A DNA stretch of 64,000 bases from Massilia sp. W12 (GTDB taxonomy: Bacteria > Pseudomonadota > Gammaproteobacteria > Burkholderiales > Burkholderiaceae_D): contig NZ_CP147776.1 of NCBI RefSeq assembly GCF_037300705.1, positions 992,001 to 1,056,000 on the forward strand, written 5' to 3'. Numbering within the stretch: the stretch's first letter is position 1; each line of letters starts with the position of its first letter. The position numbers and the translations under genes are program-made. The notes below the pieces were generated by a model. That model saw only the letters and a program-made list of their open reading frames with translations, had not been told where the DNA came from and ran no database searches. Below are positions 51,768-63,116 of the stretch, one piece after another.

Positions 51768-54385
<2,618 letters not shown>

Positions 54386-55192
54386 TCAAACCGGCAACCC
54401 TCCTAATCCTTTCCCTGTGCGCTGATGGGAAAGTGAATTCAATTCCTGCAATAACTGCTGCATTTTTTGCATGCCCTGCTTACGCTCCTGCTCACTCAAC
54501 GCTTGATAAGAAGCGGTGCGCTTAAACCATTCAGCACTGATGCTGTCGCCCAAGCGCTCAGACAGCAGATGCCAGGCATAGGCATCCACGCGCTTGTTTT
54601 CTTGCAAATACGTTTCCGCGATAATGCCGGCGGAGCGGATATTGCCGGCAAGCAATGCATTTTGAAAAGAAGCGCGCGCCGCCTGCGCGTAATCCATGCC
54701 GGCATCAAATTCCGGGTTATGGCGCGCATCTTTCAGCTCGAAATAATATTTCTCGCCCAAGTGCACCATGGCCCACTGATCGCCGTTTTGCGCCAGCGTG
54801 CGCAAGGTGCGCAAATCCTTGCTGTAGTATTCGGTCGGCACCATATAGCCGAGTTGTTTCATTTTCCGGCGCCGCTCCGCCTCTTGTGGCGGGATGACTT
54901 CCGGATCAGGCGCCGCCTGTCCCTGTGCGCCGGCAGCGGCCATCAGGCCGGGGCCGCTGCGCCAGGGATTGCTTAATTCCGCATCAAGTTGCGCCACTTG
55001 CGGCGCGGCGCTGCCGGCGGCGGATTGCGCCGCATGCGTATGGCTGAGCGCGCCTGCCGTATCTTGCTGCGGCAAAGTGGAAGCGCTGGCGGCGGCGCCG
55101 GATTCAGCAGCGCCTTGCAAAAAAAAGAAAGCGCTGAGGCCGACCACGCCGACCGTCAAAATGCCTGCTGCGACAGAAACTTTATTCATCAT
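54386..55192 (-). CDS. Anchored protein with Sel1/TPR-like helical domain
   Basis: A 268-residue protein. One hydrophobic segment (residues 8-27) acts as signal anchor, followed by an Ala/Ser/Gln/Pro linker (about 30-100). The helical domain has W-A-M-V-H-L-G-E-K-Y-Y-F-E-L, A-R-A-S-F-Q-N-A-L-L and A-Y-A-W-H-L-L-S-E-R-L-G, matching the spacing of Sel1-like repeats. The start at the ATG-ATG pair is supported by GGAG eight bases upstream. Its role is unknown; perhaps an envelope scaffold. It lies 55 bases after the zinc-peptidase gene and is probably co-transcribed. Confidence 0.65.
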   Translation of the reverse strand: MMNKVSVAAGILTVGVVGLSAFFFLQGAAESGAAASASTLPQQDTAGALSHTHAAQSAAGSAAPQVAQLDAELSNPWRSGPGLMAAAGAQGQAAPDPEVIPPQEAERRRKMKQLGYMVPTEYYSKDLRTLRTLAQNGDQWAMVHLGEKYYFELKDARHNPEFDAGMDYAQAARASFQNALLAGNIRSAGIIAETYLQENKRVDAYAWHLLSERLGDSISAEWFKRTASYQALSEQERKQGMQKMQQLLQELNSLSHQRTGKGLGGLPV

Positions 55193-55246
55193 GGGACGCT
55201 CCATCGGTCACACGGCGGGCCACAGGCCTGCCGCGTCAAGTCATGC

Positions 55247-55795
55247 TCAGCGTGGCAAGGCGCTTAAGCACTTCGTCACGCCATTGGCGTAACCCCAGCG
55301 CGTAAAGTAGTCGCGTTGCGACGGCGTGCCATGCTCAGCCCAGTCAGCCGCAGCGCGTGCGCTGCTGACTGCTGCTTCCAGAAAACTGGCGTAACCCAGC
55401 CTGGTTTGCGCATATTTGATGAACGAACCGCCGGTGCAATCCGCCTGCAATTCCTGATACGGCGCGCTCTTGCGGATATTCCGGGTGAACTGAATTGAGT
55501 GTCCCCATTCGTGCGCTAAAACCATTTTGGCGGCATAGTTGCCATGTTGATTTTCCTGGCTTTGCAGGAATTGGCTGCCGACGCTGATGGTGTAAGGGCC
55601 GCATGCCATGGCGCTTAATTGGCGTTCGCCGCAGGCATATTGATTCAGATAAATCGTCGGTTGCGCATAGCCGCCCAGCTGACCACGGATTTCACTGGCG
55701 CTTTTGCTGATGAAGCTGCCGTTGACGGTGGCGGCATTGGCCAGGGAAGCGCCCAAGAGAGCGGCCAGCAGCGCGCTGTATTTGATGAATTGCAT
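55247..55795 (-). CDS. Secreted putative neutral zinc metallopeptidase
   Basis: A 182-residue protein with a clean signal peptide (cleavage after A-L-A-N-A, residue 21). The zinc site is A-H-E-W-G-H-S-I-Q (residues 94-102), followed by E-L-Q-A-D-C-T-G-G about 20 residues later. This is the HEWGH...ELQADC arrangement of the YpfJ/zinc-peptidase family, although the protein is shorter than typical members. The four Cys residues may form disulfides. It is probably a small periplasmic or extracellular protease, the fifth exported peptidase in 10 kb. Confidence 0.78.
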   Translation of the reverse strand: MQFIKYSALLAALLGASLANAATVNGSFISKSASEIRGQLGGYAQPTIYLNQYACGERQLSAMACGPYTISVGSQFLQSQENQHGNYAAKMVLAHEWGHSIQFTRNIRKSAPYQELQADCTGGSFIKYAQTRLGYASFLEAAVSSARAAADWAEHGTPSQRDYFTRWGYANGVTKCLSALPR

Positions 55796-57155
55796 GTGTG
55801 TCTCCGGAAAATAGAATGGTTTAATTGCGCCTTTTCCCGACCGGATACAGATGGGGTGTTGTCCCGGTTTAGCCCGGGTTTGTGTCCCGGTTTATGTGGT
55901 CTCACATCGTTCTGAGGGTGAGAAGCTGTGTCGCCGGCTGCCCATTTGAAAGGTGGCGGTGGCGTTGCGTGGGTGTCAGGCCTTGTCTCGCTCTATACGC
56001 TGGTAGCGTTTTTTCTGCGCCGTATGCTTGCCATGCGCTGCTTGCGTCGCTGTTCCGGTATGGCATCGGAGATCCGGTACAGACGGCCATGCGCAGGATG
56101 GTGCTATGGCTGCCTCCTATGCACACTGGCCTGTCCCGATTTACGGCCTTGTTGTATGCAGCGGATGACTGCATTACACCTGATTTTGCGAACTTGGAAA
56201 AGAGGGGGGAATTTGCGCTGTGTCCATGCGGAAAGCTGCATCGCAATAAATTCTGTATGAGTTTTAACAAGCTTAATGCCGAGGCTGGAAAATTCAATCA
56301 TTCTTCACATAAGTGTTTCAAATATAACGTAAAGTGAATGTAATAATAAAAGAAGTTTTTACTTTCGTTGATGTAATAAAACCGCTGCAGTGTTGGAAAA
56401 AAGCTTGTGAAGGCAAGGGATGATTATCAATTTCCAGCATTTTCTTTCATTGATGCAATCAATCCTCGCCACAGCTGTGACATTCTGCCCCCCCCTTGCG
56501 AGCCGGGGCAGGAGACTGCCACTTCATCCAAGTAATTGATAAATATGAATATTCTATGAGGGAATGGGATTCTGCGGGGATTGCGCAGGCGGCGGGTGTT
56601 GGCAAATTTTCCTTTGTTGTTGGACGAATAGCGTTTTTTTAAAATGCAAGCGATAAATAGTTTTTTGATTAATGCGTTGATCAGTTTCTATTTGCGTTGA
56701 AATTTCATTTCACTCTTGTCACAGTTCAAAAAAGAGGAGAGATGGCAATATAAAAGTCGAAAAATTTATCTTTCTTTGAAATTGCCATATTTTATATGGC
56801 GAAAACAGGTCTTTTTATATTGCATAAAAAACCATGATCGGCTCTTGATTGTGTGCTTGCAGCATCCCGGCTTAGTTGTAAAAAATGCGCGGACATAATT
56901 TTGTCACCCGTGCTCAAGCTTCTCACATGATGGTGTGAATGCATGCAATCAACTTGTTGCGCAGCGTTTGCCGCCAGCTTGCTTTTGCGCCTTGTCTGTC
57001 CAATTCAATCGCAAACGCCGCCGCCATGCCCGCGCAGAGAAGTCAGCAGAATGCAGGCAAGCAACATTCACGCTTTTTTTGCAGCTTGCTGAATCATGTG
57101 GCAGCGTTTCAGTCATAATCGAAACCAATCAAACAGTCAGGCGCGAGGTGGTCGG
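55796..57155. other. Long intergenic region before the phosphoesterase gene
   Basis: About 1.36 kb without a supported gene. The middle (56270-56900) is strongly AT-rich with homopolymer runs, unlike the flanks. Open frames such as 55882-56337 lack ribosome sites and domain character. A stretch of eight C residues begins near 56490. It may mark the left edge of the horizontally acquired 57-64 kb module; I see no integrase or direct repeat to prove this. Confidence 0.5.
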
Positions 57156-59177
57156 ATGGGCTTATCCTGGTTGCATATTTCTGATTTGCATTTTGAAGGC
57201 AAACATGCATGGCGCGATGACGGGCCGCGCAAAAAATTGCTCAAATACTTACGCGAGCGCTTCGAGGAGCAGCCCGATTTGCGGCCTGATTTGGTGTTTT
57301 GTACGGGGGATATCGCGTTTGGCGAGAAGGGTGATGAACCGTTGGCGCAGCAATATCAAAGCGCGCAAAAATTTTTTGAGGCACTGTTGACGGTTTGTGG
57401 AGAGGGGCAGCCACTGGCACGCGAACGCTTGTTTGTGACGCCGGGCAATCATGATGTGAACCGGTATGAAACCGACGAAGATGCGCAAGAAGCATTAATC
57501 GCCAAAGCGAAAAATTCGCATGAGCACTTCAAGAATATGAATAACAGAATCGCGCAACGCAGCAAGGAGTTTTGCAACGCAATGGCGCGCTTGCAAGCCT
57601 ACAGCATGTTTGTCAAAACCTGGCTGCCGCACCAACATGACGCCGAAGGCCGCTGCCACTATGCGCAGGTATTGCAAATTAATGGCTTGCAAGTCGGCAT
57701 TGCCGGGTTGAATTCCGCATGGACCTGCGCCGGTCCGCACGATCATGGGCATATTTGGCTGGGGGGACAATGGCAATTCGAGAATGCACAAACCGCTTTG
57801 GAAGATGCTGATATCAAAATCGGCATGATGCATCATCCGGCAGATTGGCTGTGTGCAGCCGAACATAGCTACGCCAAAACACAGATTCAAACGCAATACG
57901 ATTTTTGGTTGAGCGGGCATGTCCATCATGCCTGGGTGGAAGATGGCATCGAGCATGTGAAAGTGGCGGCAGGCGCAGTGGGCGCTGAAACATTCGATGA
58001 ATTTGGCTTGAATTTGGTGCGCATAGGTGATGATGGGCAAGCGAAAGTGTATTTGCATGCTTTTCGCGATGACTGGATTATCAAACCAATTGCGGGAAAA
58101 GCGCCCAAGGGAGTATGGGACATTAGCGCTTGCCTGAAAGCTGGCCTGAAAAATAAATTGCGGGAATTGGCGCAAACGGACAAGCCGGTTCAGCCGGGCG
58201 CGAAACTGGGTGGGAGCAGTTCGATTGTGTCCGTCAATCTGAATGGAGCCGGGCAGCCTGAGCCTGCGTCCCCTGACATGTCATCTGTCCCACCATTACT
58301 TGACGACGCTACCCGCATCGCCGCCACCATTGCCGCATTGCGTCCCCTGATTGGACGCGCCCAACTGTCTGAATTCTCCACCATTGCATTTGGCCTGAGC
58401 GACGCCGAACAAGACGACGCCGACGCCTTGCCGCGTGAGGTGCATTCTGCCCTGGTGGCTGACGACACGCGCATAGCGCGCGCCGAAAGCAGTTTGGAAA
58501 GCCTGCTGGAATTGTGCCAAGCCATTACCACCTTCCGGCAGCCCGACGGACTAACGCTGTCCACCCAGCGCAAAGCGGACATACGCGCCAATCTGATCGA
58601 CGCCGCGCAACAACTTATCTTGCTCAGCGCGGTACGCCGTCCGAATCCCCAAACTGAAGACCCCCAAAACGCCTGGCCTTTGCTCTTGGAACTCTCGATT
58701 TCCATTCTGGTGCGTCCTCGCATCAGCACGCATATTGATGCCGACATTCAGGATGGCAAACCTATCGAATATCGCGACTGCAATCTGATGCCACTAAGTG
58801 GGCCAGAGCTGGGAGAGATGTCTGACGACCCTGCTGAAGGCATCATGGGGCAGTTATATCGACGACTATACAAAGTCCTATTTCCCACCGCTGAGCGGCT
58901 GGCAAAAGTCGATGCGGCGATAATCGGCCGCATCCATGGTTGGCTGAAGCAACGCAAGAAAAATCAAAAACAAGTCATTCTCAGCTTGCGCCTGAATCAA
59001 CATAACCCACTGCTCACCGCCGATGTGCTGCACAGCTTGCGCAATATTCATGTAGACGTGATTCAATTGACTGATCCCTCGGCAGAAAATCTGATTTTTG
59101 AATGGGATGAAGGCATGTGGGCGGCCACATTGGATGAGATTTTCAATGTGCTTCAAGTGTTTGCACCGCCCAAATGA
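57156..59177 (+). CDS. Calcineurin-like phosphoesterase with unknown C-terminal region
   Basis: A 673-residue protein. The metallophosphoesterase domain (residues 1-310) has all metal ligands: D10-x-H12 (I-S-D-L-H), G51-D52, G-N-H-D (97-100), H-H-P near 230 and G-H-V-H-H near 250. After a Gly/Ser-rich hinge (345-365) come about 300 residues of helical and alpha/beta sequence that I do not recognise. The start MGLSWLHIS begins the fold immediately. It is the first gene of a three-gene plus-strand unit with a MoxR-like ATPase and an FGE-fold protein. In such neighbourhoods a phosphoesterase with an added recruitment domain would be a nuclease or nucleotide-cleaving effector; that is inference. 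Confidence 0.85.
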   Translation: MGLSWLHISDLHFEGKHAWRDDGPRKKLLKYLRERFEEQPDLRPDLVFCTGDIAFGEKGDEPLAQQYQSAQKFFEALLTVCGEGQPLARERLFVTPGNHDVNRYETDEDAQEALIAKAKNSHEHFKNMNNRIAQRSKEFCNAMARLQAYSMFVKTWLPHQHDAEGRCHYAQVLQINGLQVGIAGLNSAWTCAGPHDHGHIWLGGQWQFENAQTALEDADIKIGMMHHPADWLCAAEHSYAKTQIQTQYDFWLSGHVHHAWVEDGIEHVKVAAGAVGAETFDEFGLNLVRIGDDGQAKVYLHAFRDDWIIKPIAGKAPKGVWDISACLKAGLKNKLRELAQTDKPVQPGAKLGGSSSIVSVNLNGAGQPEPASPDMSSVPPLLDDATRIAATIAALRPLIGRAQLSEFSTIAFGLSDAEQDDADALPREVHSALVADDTRIARAESSLESLLELCQAITTFRQPDGLTLSTQRKADIRANLIDAAQQLILLSAVRRPNPQTEDPQNAWPLLLELSISILVRPRISTHIDADIQDGKPIEYRDCNLMPLSGPELGEMSDDPAEGIMGQLYRRLYKVLFPTAERLAKVDAAIIGRIHGWLKQRKKNQKQVILSLRLNQHNPLLTADVLHSLRNIHVDVIQLTDPSAENLIFEWDEGMWAATLDEIFNVLQVFAPPK

Positions 59178-59222
59178 GTATTCATCCCAGTTACGCAACA
59201 AAATCAAATACCAGGCGACATC

Positions 59223-60215
59223 ATGACTTCTTCACAGCACGAGATTTTCCAAAACCAACTCGCCGCCTATGCCGACGCCGCCTTTGATTTACCGGCCATG
59301 GCGTCCTGGCCTGCGACCCGTCACCATTTTGAGTCTGAACACATCCTTGCGCTGCGTGCTGCGCAGGCGTCTGGCCGGCCCTTGTTGCTGCGCGGCGAAC
59401 CCGGCACAGGCAAAAGCCAGCTCGCGCATGCCGCCGCCTTCGCCAGCCAGCGCGCGTTTTTGCCTGTGGTGGTGGATGCCCAGGCGCAGGCGCAAGACTT
59501 GCATTGGAAATTTGATGCGGTGGCGCGGCTGGCGGATGCGCAAATGGCGGCTATTTTGCAGCAGGGGGCGGACGCCTGCGCCGGCAATCTGGCGCTGCGC
59601 CATTACATACAACCCGGCCCGCTCTGGTGGGCGCTGAATTGGCACAGCGCACAGCAGCAGCAAGAGAAGCTGCGCCATATCGAAAACATGGCCCCCGAAA
59701 CACCGGACAAGTGGCGCCGGGAACAAGGCTGCGTATTATTAATTGACGAAATCGACAAAGCCGAGCCGGATTTTCCCAATGGTTTACTGGAAGTCTTCGC
59801 CAACCGCGCATTTAAAGTCCCGCTGCTGGGCGACACCGTGCGCCAAGACCCGCAGCAGGCCGCGCCCCTGATCATCATCACCACCAATGAAGAGCGCGAA
59901 TTGCCCGCCGCCTTTGTGCGGCGTTGCCTGAGTTTGACCTTGCGCCTGCCCAGCCAGGAAGCGGCGCTGCAAAACTGGCTGGTGACGCGCGGCCAATGGC
60001 ATTACCCGCAGCAAAGGGAGGAAGTTTTGCACGAGTGTGCGCAGATGCTGATCCAAGACCGCCGTGCCGCTGCCGAATACAAACCGGGCCTGGCGGAATA
60101 TCTGGATTTATTGCGCACGCTCGACCAATTGGGCGAGGCGGCGCTGGCGCAATTGCCGGCATTAAAACGCTTTTATTTTGATAAGCAGCCAGACTTGCAA
60201 GCAGGGGACGCATGA
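59223..60215 (+). CDS. MoxR-like AAA+ ATPase
   Basis: A 330-residue AAA+ protein. Walker A G-E-P-G-T-G-K-S (58-65), Walker B V-L-L-I-D-E-I-D (171-178), sensor 1 I-I-I-T-T-N-E-E, and the arginine finger region A-F-V-R-R-C are intact. An insert of about 60 residues between the two Walker motifs (W-W-A-L-N-W ... P-E-T-P-D-K-W) is characteristic of MoxR members found in conflict systems rather than classical chaperones. It starts 45 bases after the phosphoesterase and its last four bases overlap the next start (ATGA). It probably uses ATP to remodel or activate its partners. Confidence 0.92.
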   Translation: MTSSQHEIFQNQLAAYADAAFDLPAMASWPATRHHFESEHILALRAAQASGRPLLLRGEPGTGKSQLAHAAAFASQRAFLPVVVDAQAQAQDLHWKFDAVARLADAQMAAILQQGADACAGNLALRHYIQPGPLWWALNWHSAQQQQEKLRHIENMAPETPDKWRREQGCVLLIDEIDKAEPDFPNGLLEVFANRAFKVPLLGDTVRQDPQQAAPLIIITTNEERELPAAFVRRCLSLTLRLPSQEAALQNWLVTRGQWHYPQQREEVLHECAQMLIQDRRAAAEYKPGLAEYLDLLRTLDQLGEAALAQLPALKRFYFDKQPDLQAGDA

Positions 60216-63052
60216 AATCCGGCGGCCTGGGACAGCAAATCGGGCGCGCGGATTTATTGCGCCTCTTGCTGCAATTTGGCGCCGATAGCGCGGACGCTGC
60301 CAGGGCCAGCGCCAGCCTGGGGGATATGTGCGGCTATGCCTGGCAAGGCGAAAGCGCGCCGCCGCAAGCTGCCGCGCCGCCAGAGCAGATACTCAGCAAG
60401 GTCGGCGCAGAGGAAGGCGGCGCGCCCTCCACATCCCCCGCTGTGCAGAACTTGCGCGCGCAGCAATACCACGCCGTATTGCACCAGCCCGAGGCAACCC
60501 CGTCCGACAGTGTGGACTGGCAAGCATTGCTTGCCGCCACAGAAAACCAGTCGCGTCTGATTCCTCCCAGCCCGGCGCCAGCGCGCGCCGTCTCCCCGCT
60601 TTCCAGCACGCGCCGCTTAGCCGCCGCCTGCGCGCGCCAGCTTCGCCAGCCGCGCATGGGGACGCAACTGGACATCCAAAAAATCTCGCAAAGCCTGGCC
60701 CTGTGTCAGGACATAGATTGGCGCAAGATGCGACAGCACAAAGCGGCATGGCGACCTAACTGCCTGGTCTTGCATCTGGGCGAGGCGGATATGCCGCAGC
60801 AAACCGATTACTACCGCGTGGCGCGCGTGGCTTACCGTTGCTCAGGCGGGCAGACGCCGGTGTATTTATCTCTGCAAGGCCATGACTGGTTTGTCAAAAC
60901 CCGCTATCAAGATCACCGTGAATGGCAAATCTTGCCGCAGCCGCCGCGTTTGAAGGGGCAGACCGGCATTGTGCTCGGACAAGACCCGATGACAGGCGAC
61001 GCCGCCTTGCGCGCCGGCGCCTGGCGCTTGCTGTGGAGCGCGAACCCGCCGCCATCCGCCAGCCTGCCCCTGATCGCCTGGCGTGAAAGCGCCGCGCTGA
61101 CGCCACAGCGCCGCGCGCCGGCCTGGGCTGAACTCGCGCCAGAAAAAATCCACATGCTCCTGTGTTTATGCAGCCTGAGCGCGCATGTGGAAATCGCCTT
61201 GCTGCGCGCCTTGCGCCAACTGATGTGCTTACCGCCAGCGGCGGAAAGCGTGTGTTGGCTGCATGCGGATGTGCTGCAAGACGGGCTGGCCCTGGCCCTG
61301 CGCCACGATATACGACCGCAGTATCTGCGCCAACTGCCAGACCTGCCACTGGAACTTCGGCAGCAGGCGGCGCGCCTGATCGCGCAACATCATGCGCATC
61401 TCTCATTCGGTTTGCAGTTGGAAGATGCGCTGTGCGCTACCCACTATGCGCCGGGTGGGGAAGCATTTGATCCCGCGCCCTGGTATGCGCAACTGGCGCA
61501 AGACTTGCGCACGCCAGATTTGCCGCCGGCGCAAGCGCGTACAGTTCGCGAGAGCGCCGCCTTTCTCGGGCGGCAAGGCTGGCGCAGCGACAGCCTGGCC
61601 TGGCGCGGTTCAGCAGAATTTACGCTGGCATGGGCCATCGCACAGCGCAAAGATTTGCAGCAAGGCGATAGCTTGCCGCCGGAATTTCCACTCGCCATGC
61701 GCGCGCCATTGTGCGCAGCGCTGGGTATCAGCATGCCAGCGCCTGAGCATGGGCAATGCCTGTGGCGCGTGCTGCAATGCGACGGGCAAGCCTGGGTGTA
61801 TGCGCATCCCTTGACAGAACCAGCGCCGCCAAGATATGCGCCAGAACTTGCGCGCTGGCAAGGGCCGGCGCAATTGCAGTGGCGCGTCGAGGGCGGGGCT
61901 TGGCAAAGCGTGGAGGCGCCAGAGGAGGGGGGTATATTGTGGGCGCAAATTCCATTGTCTGAGGCGCAGACTGTGGAAATACGCGCTGGTGACAGATATT
62001 GCACAGTGGAGCCAGTTGCAAGGCCAACTTGGGCGCTGGAAGTGGGACGCGATGTACAAGGAGGGTATGCCCTGGCGCCAAATCCATGGGGGGAGGCGGT
62101 GCGTGTTGGCTTGCCCTTGGATGCGGTGGTGGGGGCTGTGTTCAAGGTGGAAAGTCAGACAGCAATAAGCGCGCACGCCACTTCATCAAAGAAGAAGCGC
62201 AAACAGTCGCATCAACTGCATTTCATGCTTAGCCAAAGCCTTGCCTTGGATGCAATTGGCTTGTATGCAAATCTGGAAGTAGTGGGGCCGCATGGCCGCG
62301 CGCAACAAGTTTTCCGTTGGATCGCTGCAGGCAGTTTTGCGATGGGGCGGCCTGCCGATGAGGACGGCTATGATGAAGAAACGCCGCAACACGAGGTGCA
62401 GATCAGTCAGGGTTTTTGGCTGGCGGATACGGCGTGCACGCAAGCGTTGTGGCAAGCCATCATGGGTGAGAATCCGGCACGCTTCAATGCGGCAAACGGC
62501 GGTGGGCCAGAGCATCCGGTGGAGCAGGTCAGTTGGTTGGATGTGCAAGCGTTTTTGCAAAAGCTCAATGCCATGCTGCCGGGCTGTGGCGCATCTTTAC
62601 CGACCGAGGCGGAATGGGAATATGCCTGTCGTGCGGGCACAACAACACCGTTTCACTTTGGCGCCACGGTCAATCCCGAGCAAGTCAATTATGATGGCAA
62701 CTATCCCTATCCCTATCCCGATGGGTCAAAAGGCGAATATCGGAATAAAACTGTGCCGGTGAAAGCCTTGCCCGCAAACAGTTGGGGGCTATACCAAATG
62801 CATGGCAATGTGTGGGAATGGTGTGCAGACGATAGGCGTGAGTATGCGGCGGGGCGGTGGATAGACCCTGGCTTGGAGGCGGCGCGGGCGCCTCCGGCCA
62901 AGCCTGCAAGGCGTGCCCTGCGTGGTGGCACCTGGGGCCTCCTTGCCCGCCACGTGCGTTCTGCGATCCGGTGTGTCGACGCCAGCGAGATGCGCGCCGA
63001 CAGCACTGGCTTCCGGCTGGCCCTGAGGTTCCCGGCAGGCAAGGGGGGGTAA
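60212..63052 (+). CDS. Large protein with C-terminal FGE-sulfatase (C-type-lectin fold) domain
   Basis: A 946-residue cytoplasmic protein. Residues 1-150 are Ala/Pro-rich and partly disordered. Residues 150-690 are unrecognised alpha/beta sequence, possibly a degenerate vWA-type region, with many Trp/Leu/Arg. Residues about 700-942 are an SUMF1/FGE-fold domain (F-R-W-I-A-A-G-S-F-A-M-G, L-P-T-E-A-E-W-E-Y-A-C-R-A-G, M-H-G-N-V-W-E-W-C-A-D, R-G-G-T-W, G-F-R-L-A). The Cys pair that binds copper in true formylglycine-generating enzyme is absent, so it is likely a binding fold rather than that enzyme. The last ~45 codons look like a retroelement-diversified variable region. The start overlaps the ATPase stop. 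Confidence 0.88.
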   Translation: MKSGGLGQQIGRADLLRLLLQFGADSADAARASASLGDMCGYAWQGESAPPQAAAPPEQILSKVGAEEGGAPSTSPAVQNLRAQQYHAVLHQPEATPSDSVDWQALLAATENQSRLIPPSPAPARAVSPLSSTRRLAAACARQLRQPRMGTQLDIQKISQSLALCQDIDWRKMRQHKAAWRPNCLVLHLGEADMPQQTDYYRVARVAYRCSGGQTPVYLSLQGHDWFVKTRYQDHREWQILPQPPRLKGQTGIVLGQDPMTGDAALRAGAWRLLWSANPPPSASLPLIAWRESAALTPQRRAPAWAELAPEKIHMLLCLCSLSAHVEIALLRALRQLMCLPPAAESVCWLHADVLQDGLALALRHDIRPQYLRQLPDLPLELRQQAARLIAQHHAHLSFGLQLEDALCATHYAPGGEAFDPAPWYAQLAQDLRTPDLPPAQARTVRESAAFLGRQGWRSDSLAWRGSAEFTLAWAIAQRKDLQQGDSLPPEFPLAMRAPLCAALGISMPAPEHGQCLWRVLQCDGQAWVYAHPLTEPAPPRYAPELARWQGPAQLQWRVEGGAWQSVEAPEEGGILWAQIPLSEAQTVEIRAGDRYCTVEPVARPTWALEVGRDVQGGYALAPNPWGEAVRVGLPLDAVVGAVFKVESQTAISAHATSSKKKRKQSHQLHFMLSQSLALDAIGLYANLEVVGPHGRAQQVFRWIAAGSFAMGRPADEDGYDEETPQHEVQISQGFWLADTACTQALWQAIMGENPARFNAANGGGPEHPVEQVSWLDVQAFLQKLNAMLPGCGASLPTEAEWEYACRAGTTTPFHFGATVNPEQVNYDGNYPYPYPDGSKGEYRNKTVPVKALPANSWGLYQMHGNVWEWCADDRREYAAGRWIDPGLEAARAPPAKPARRALRGGTWGLLARHVRSAIRCVDASEMRADSTGFRLALRFPAGKGG
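62915..63052 (+). other. Putative DGR variable region (VR) at the 3' end of the FGE-fold gene
   Basis: The final 45 codons keep a fixed frame R-G-G-T-W ... A-R ... V-R-S-A ... R ... G-F-R-L-A. Between these fixed residues the codons are GGC CTC CTT, CAC, ATC and TGT GTC GAC: all end in C or T with scattered first two bases. That is the expected outcome of adenine-directed mutagenesis of AAC/AAT template codons. A GC-rich, adenine-poor tail (63008-63052) could be the initiation-of-homing segment. Diversity-generating retroelement targets commonly place their VR exactly here in C-type-lectin/FGE folds. No template repeat or reverse transcriptase was seen in the window. Confidence 0.5.
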
Positions 63053-63113
63053 GGGCCAGCGGGCTGGCCCTGCGCTGTGGGACACAGCGCCTTGGGCGCG
63101 GGGCGCGCCCAAG
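63053..63113 (+). repeat. Three consecutive perfect hairpins directly after the FGE-fold stop codon
   Basis: GGGCCAG-CGGG-CTGGCCC (63053-63070), GCGCTGTG-GGA-CACAGCGC (63072-63090) and CTTGGGCGCG-GGG-CGCGCCCAAG (63091-63113) follow each other without gaps of more than one base. They could act as a terminator without T run, or, if the gene is a DGR target, as the downstream cruciform that promotes retrohoming. Confidence 0.7.
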
Positions 63114-63116
63114 CAT

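Noticed and set aside
55882-56337. 151-codon frame in the long intergenic gap
   Set aside because: Cys- and Met-rich without motif, no ribosome site, and overlapped by opposing frames of similar quality.
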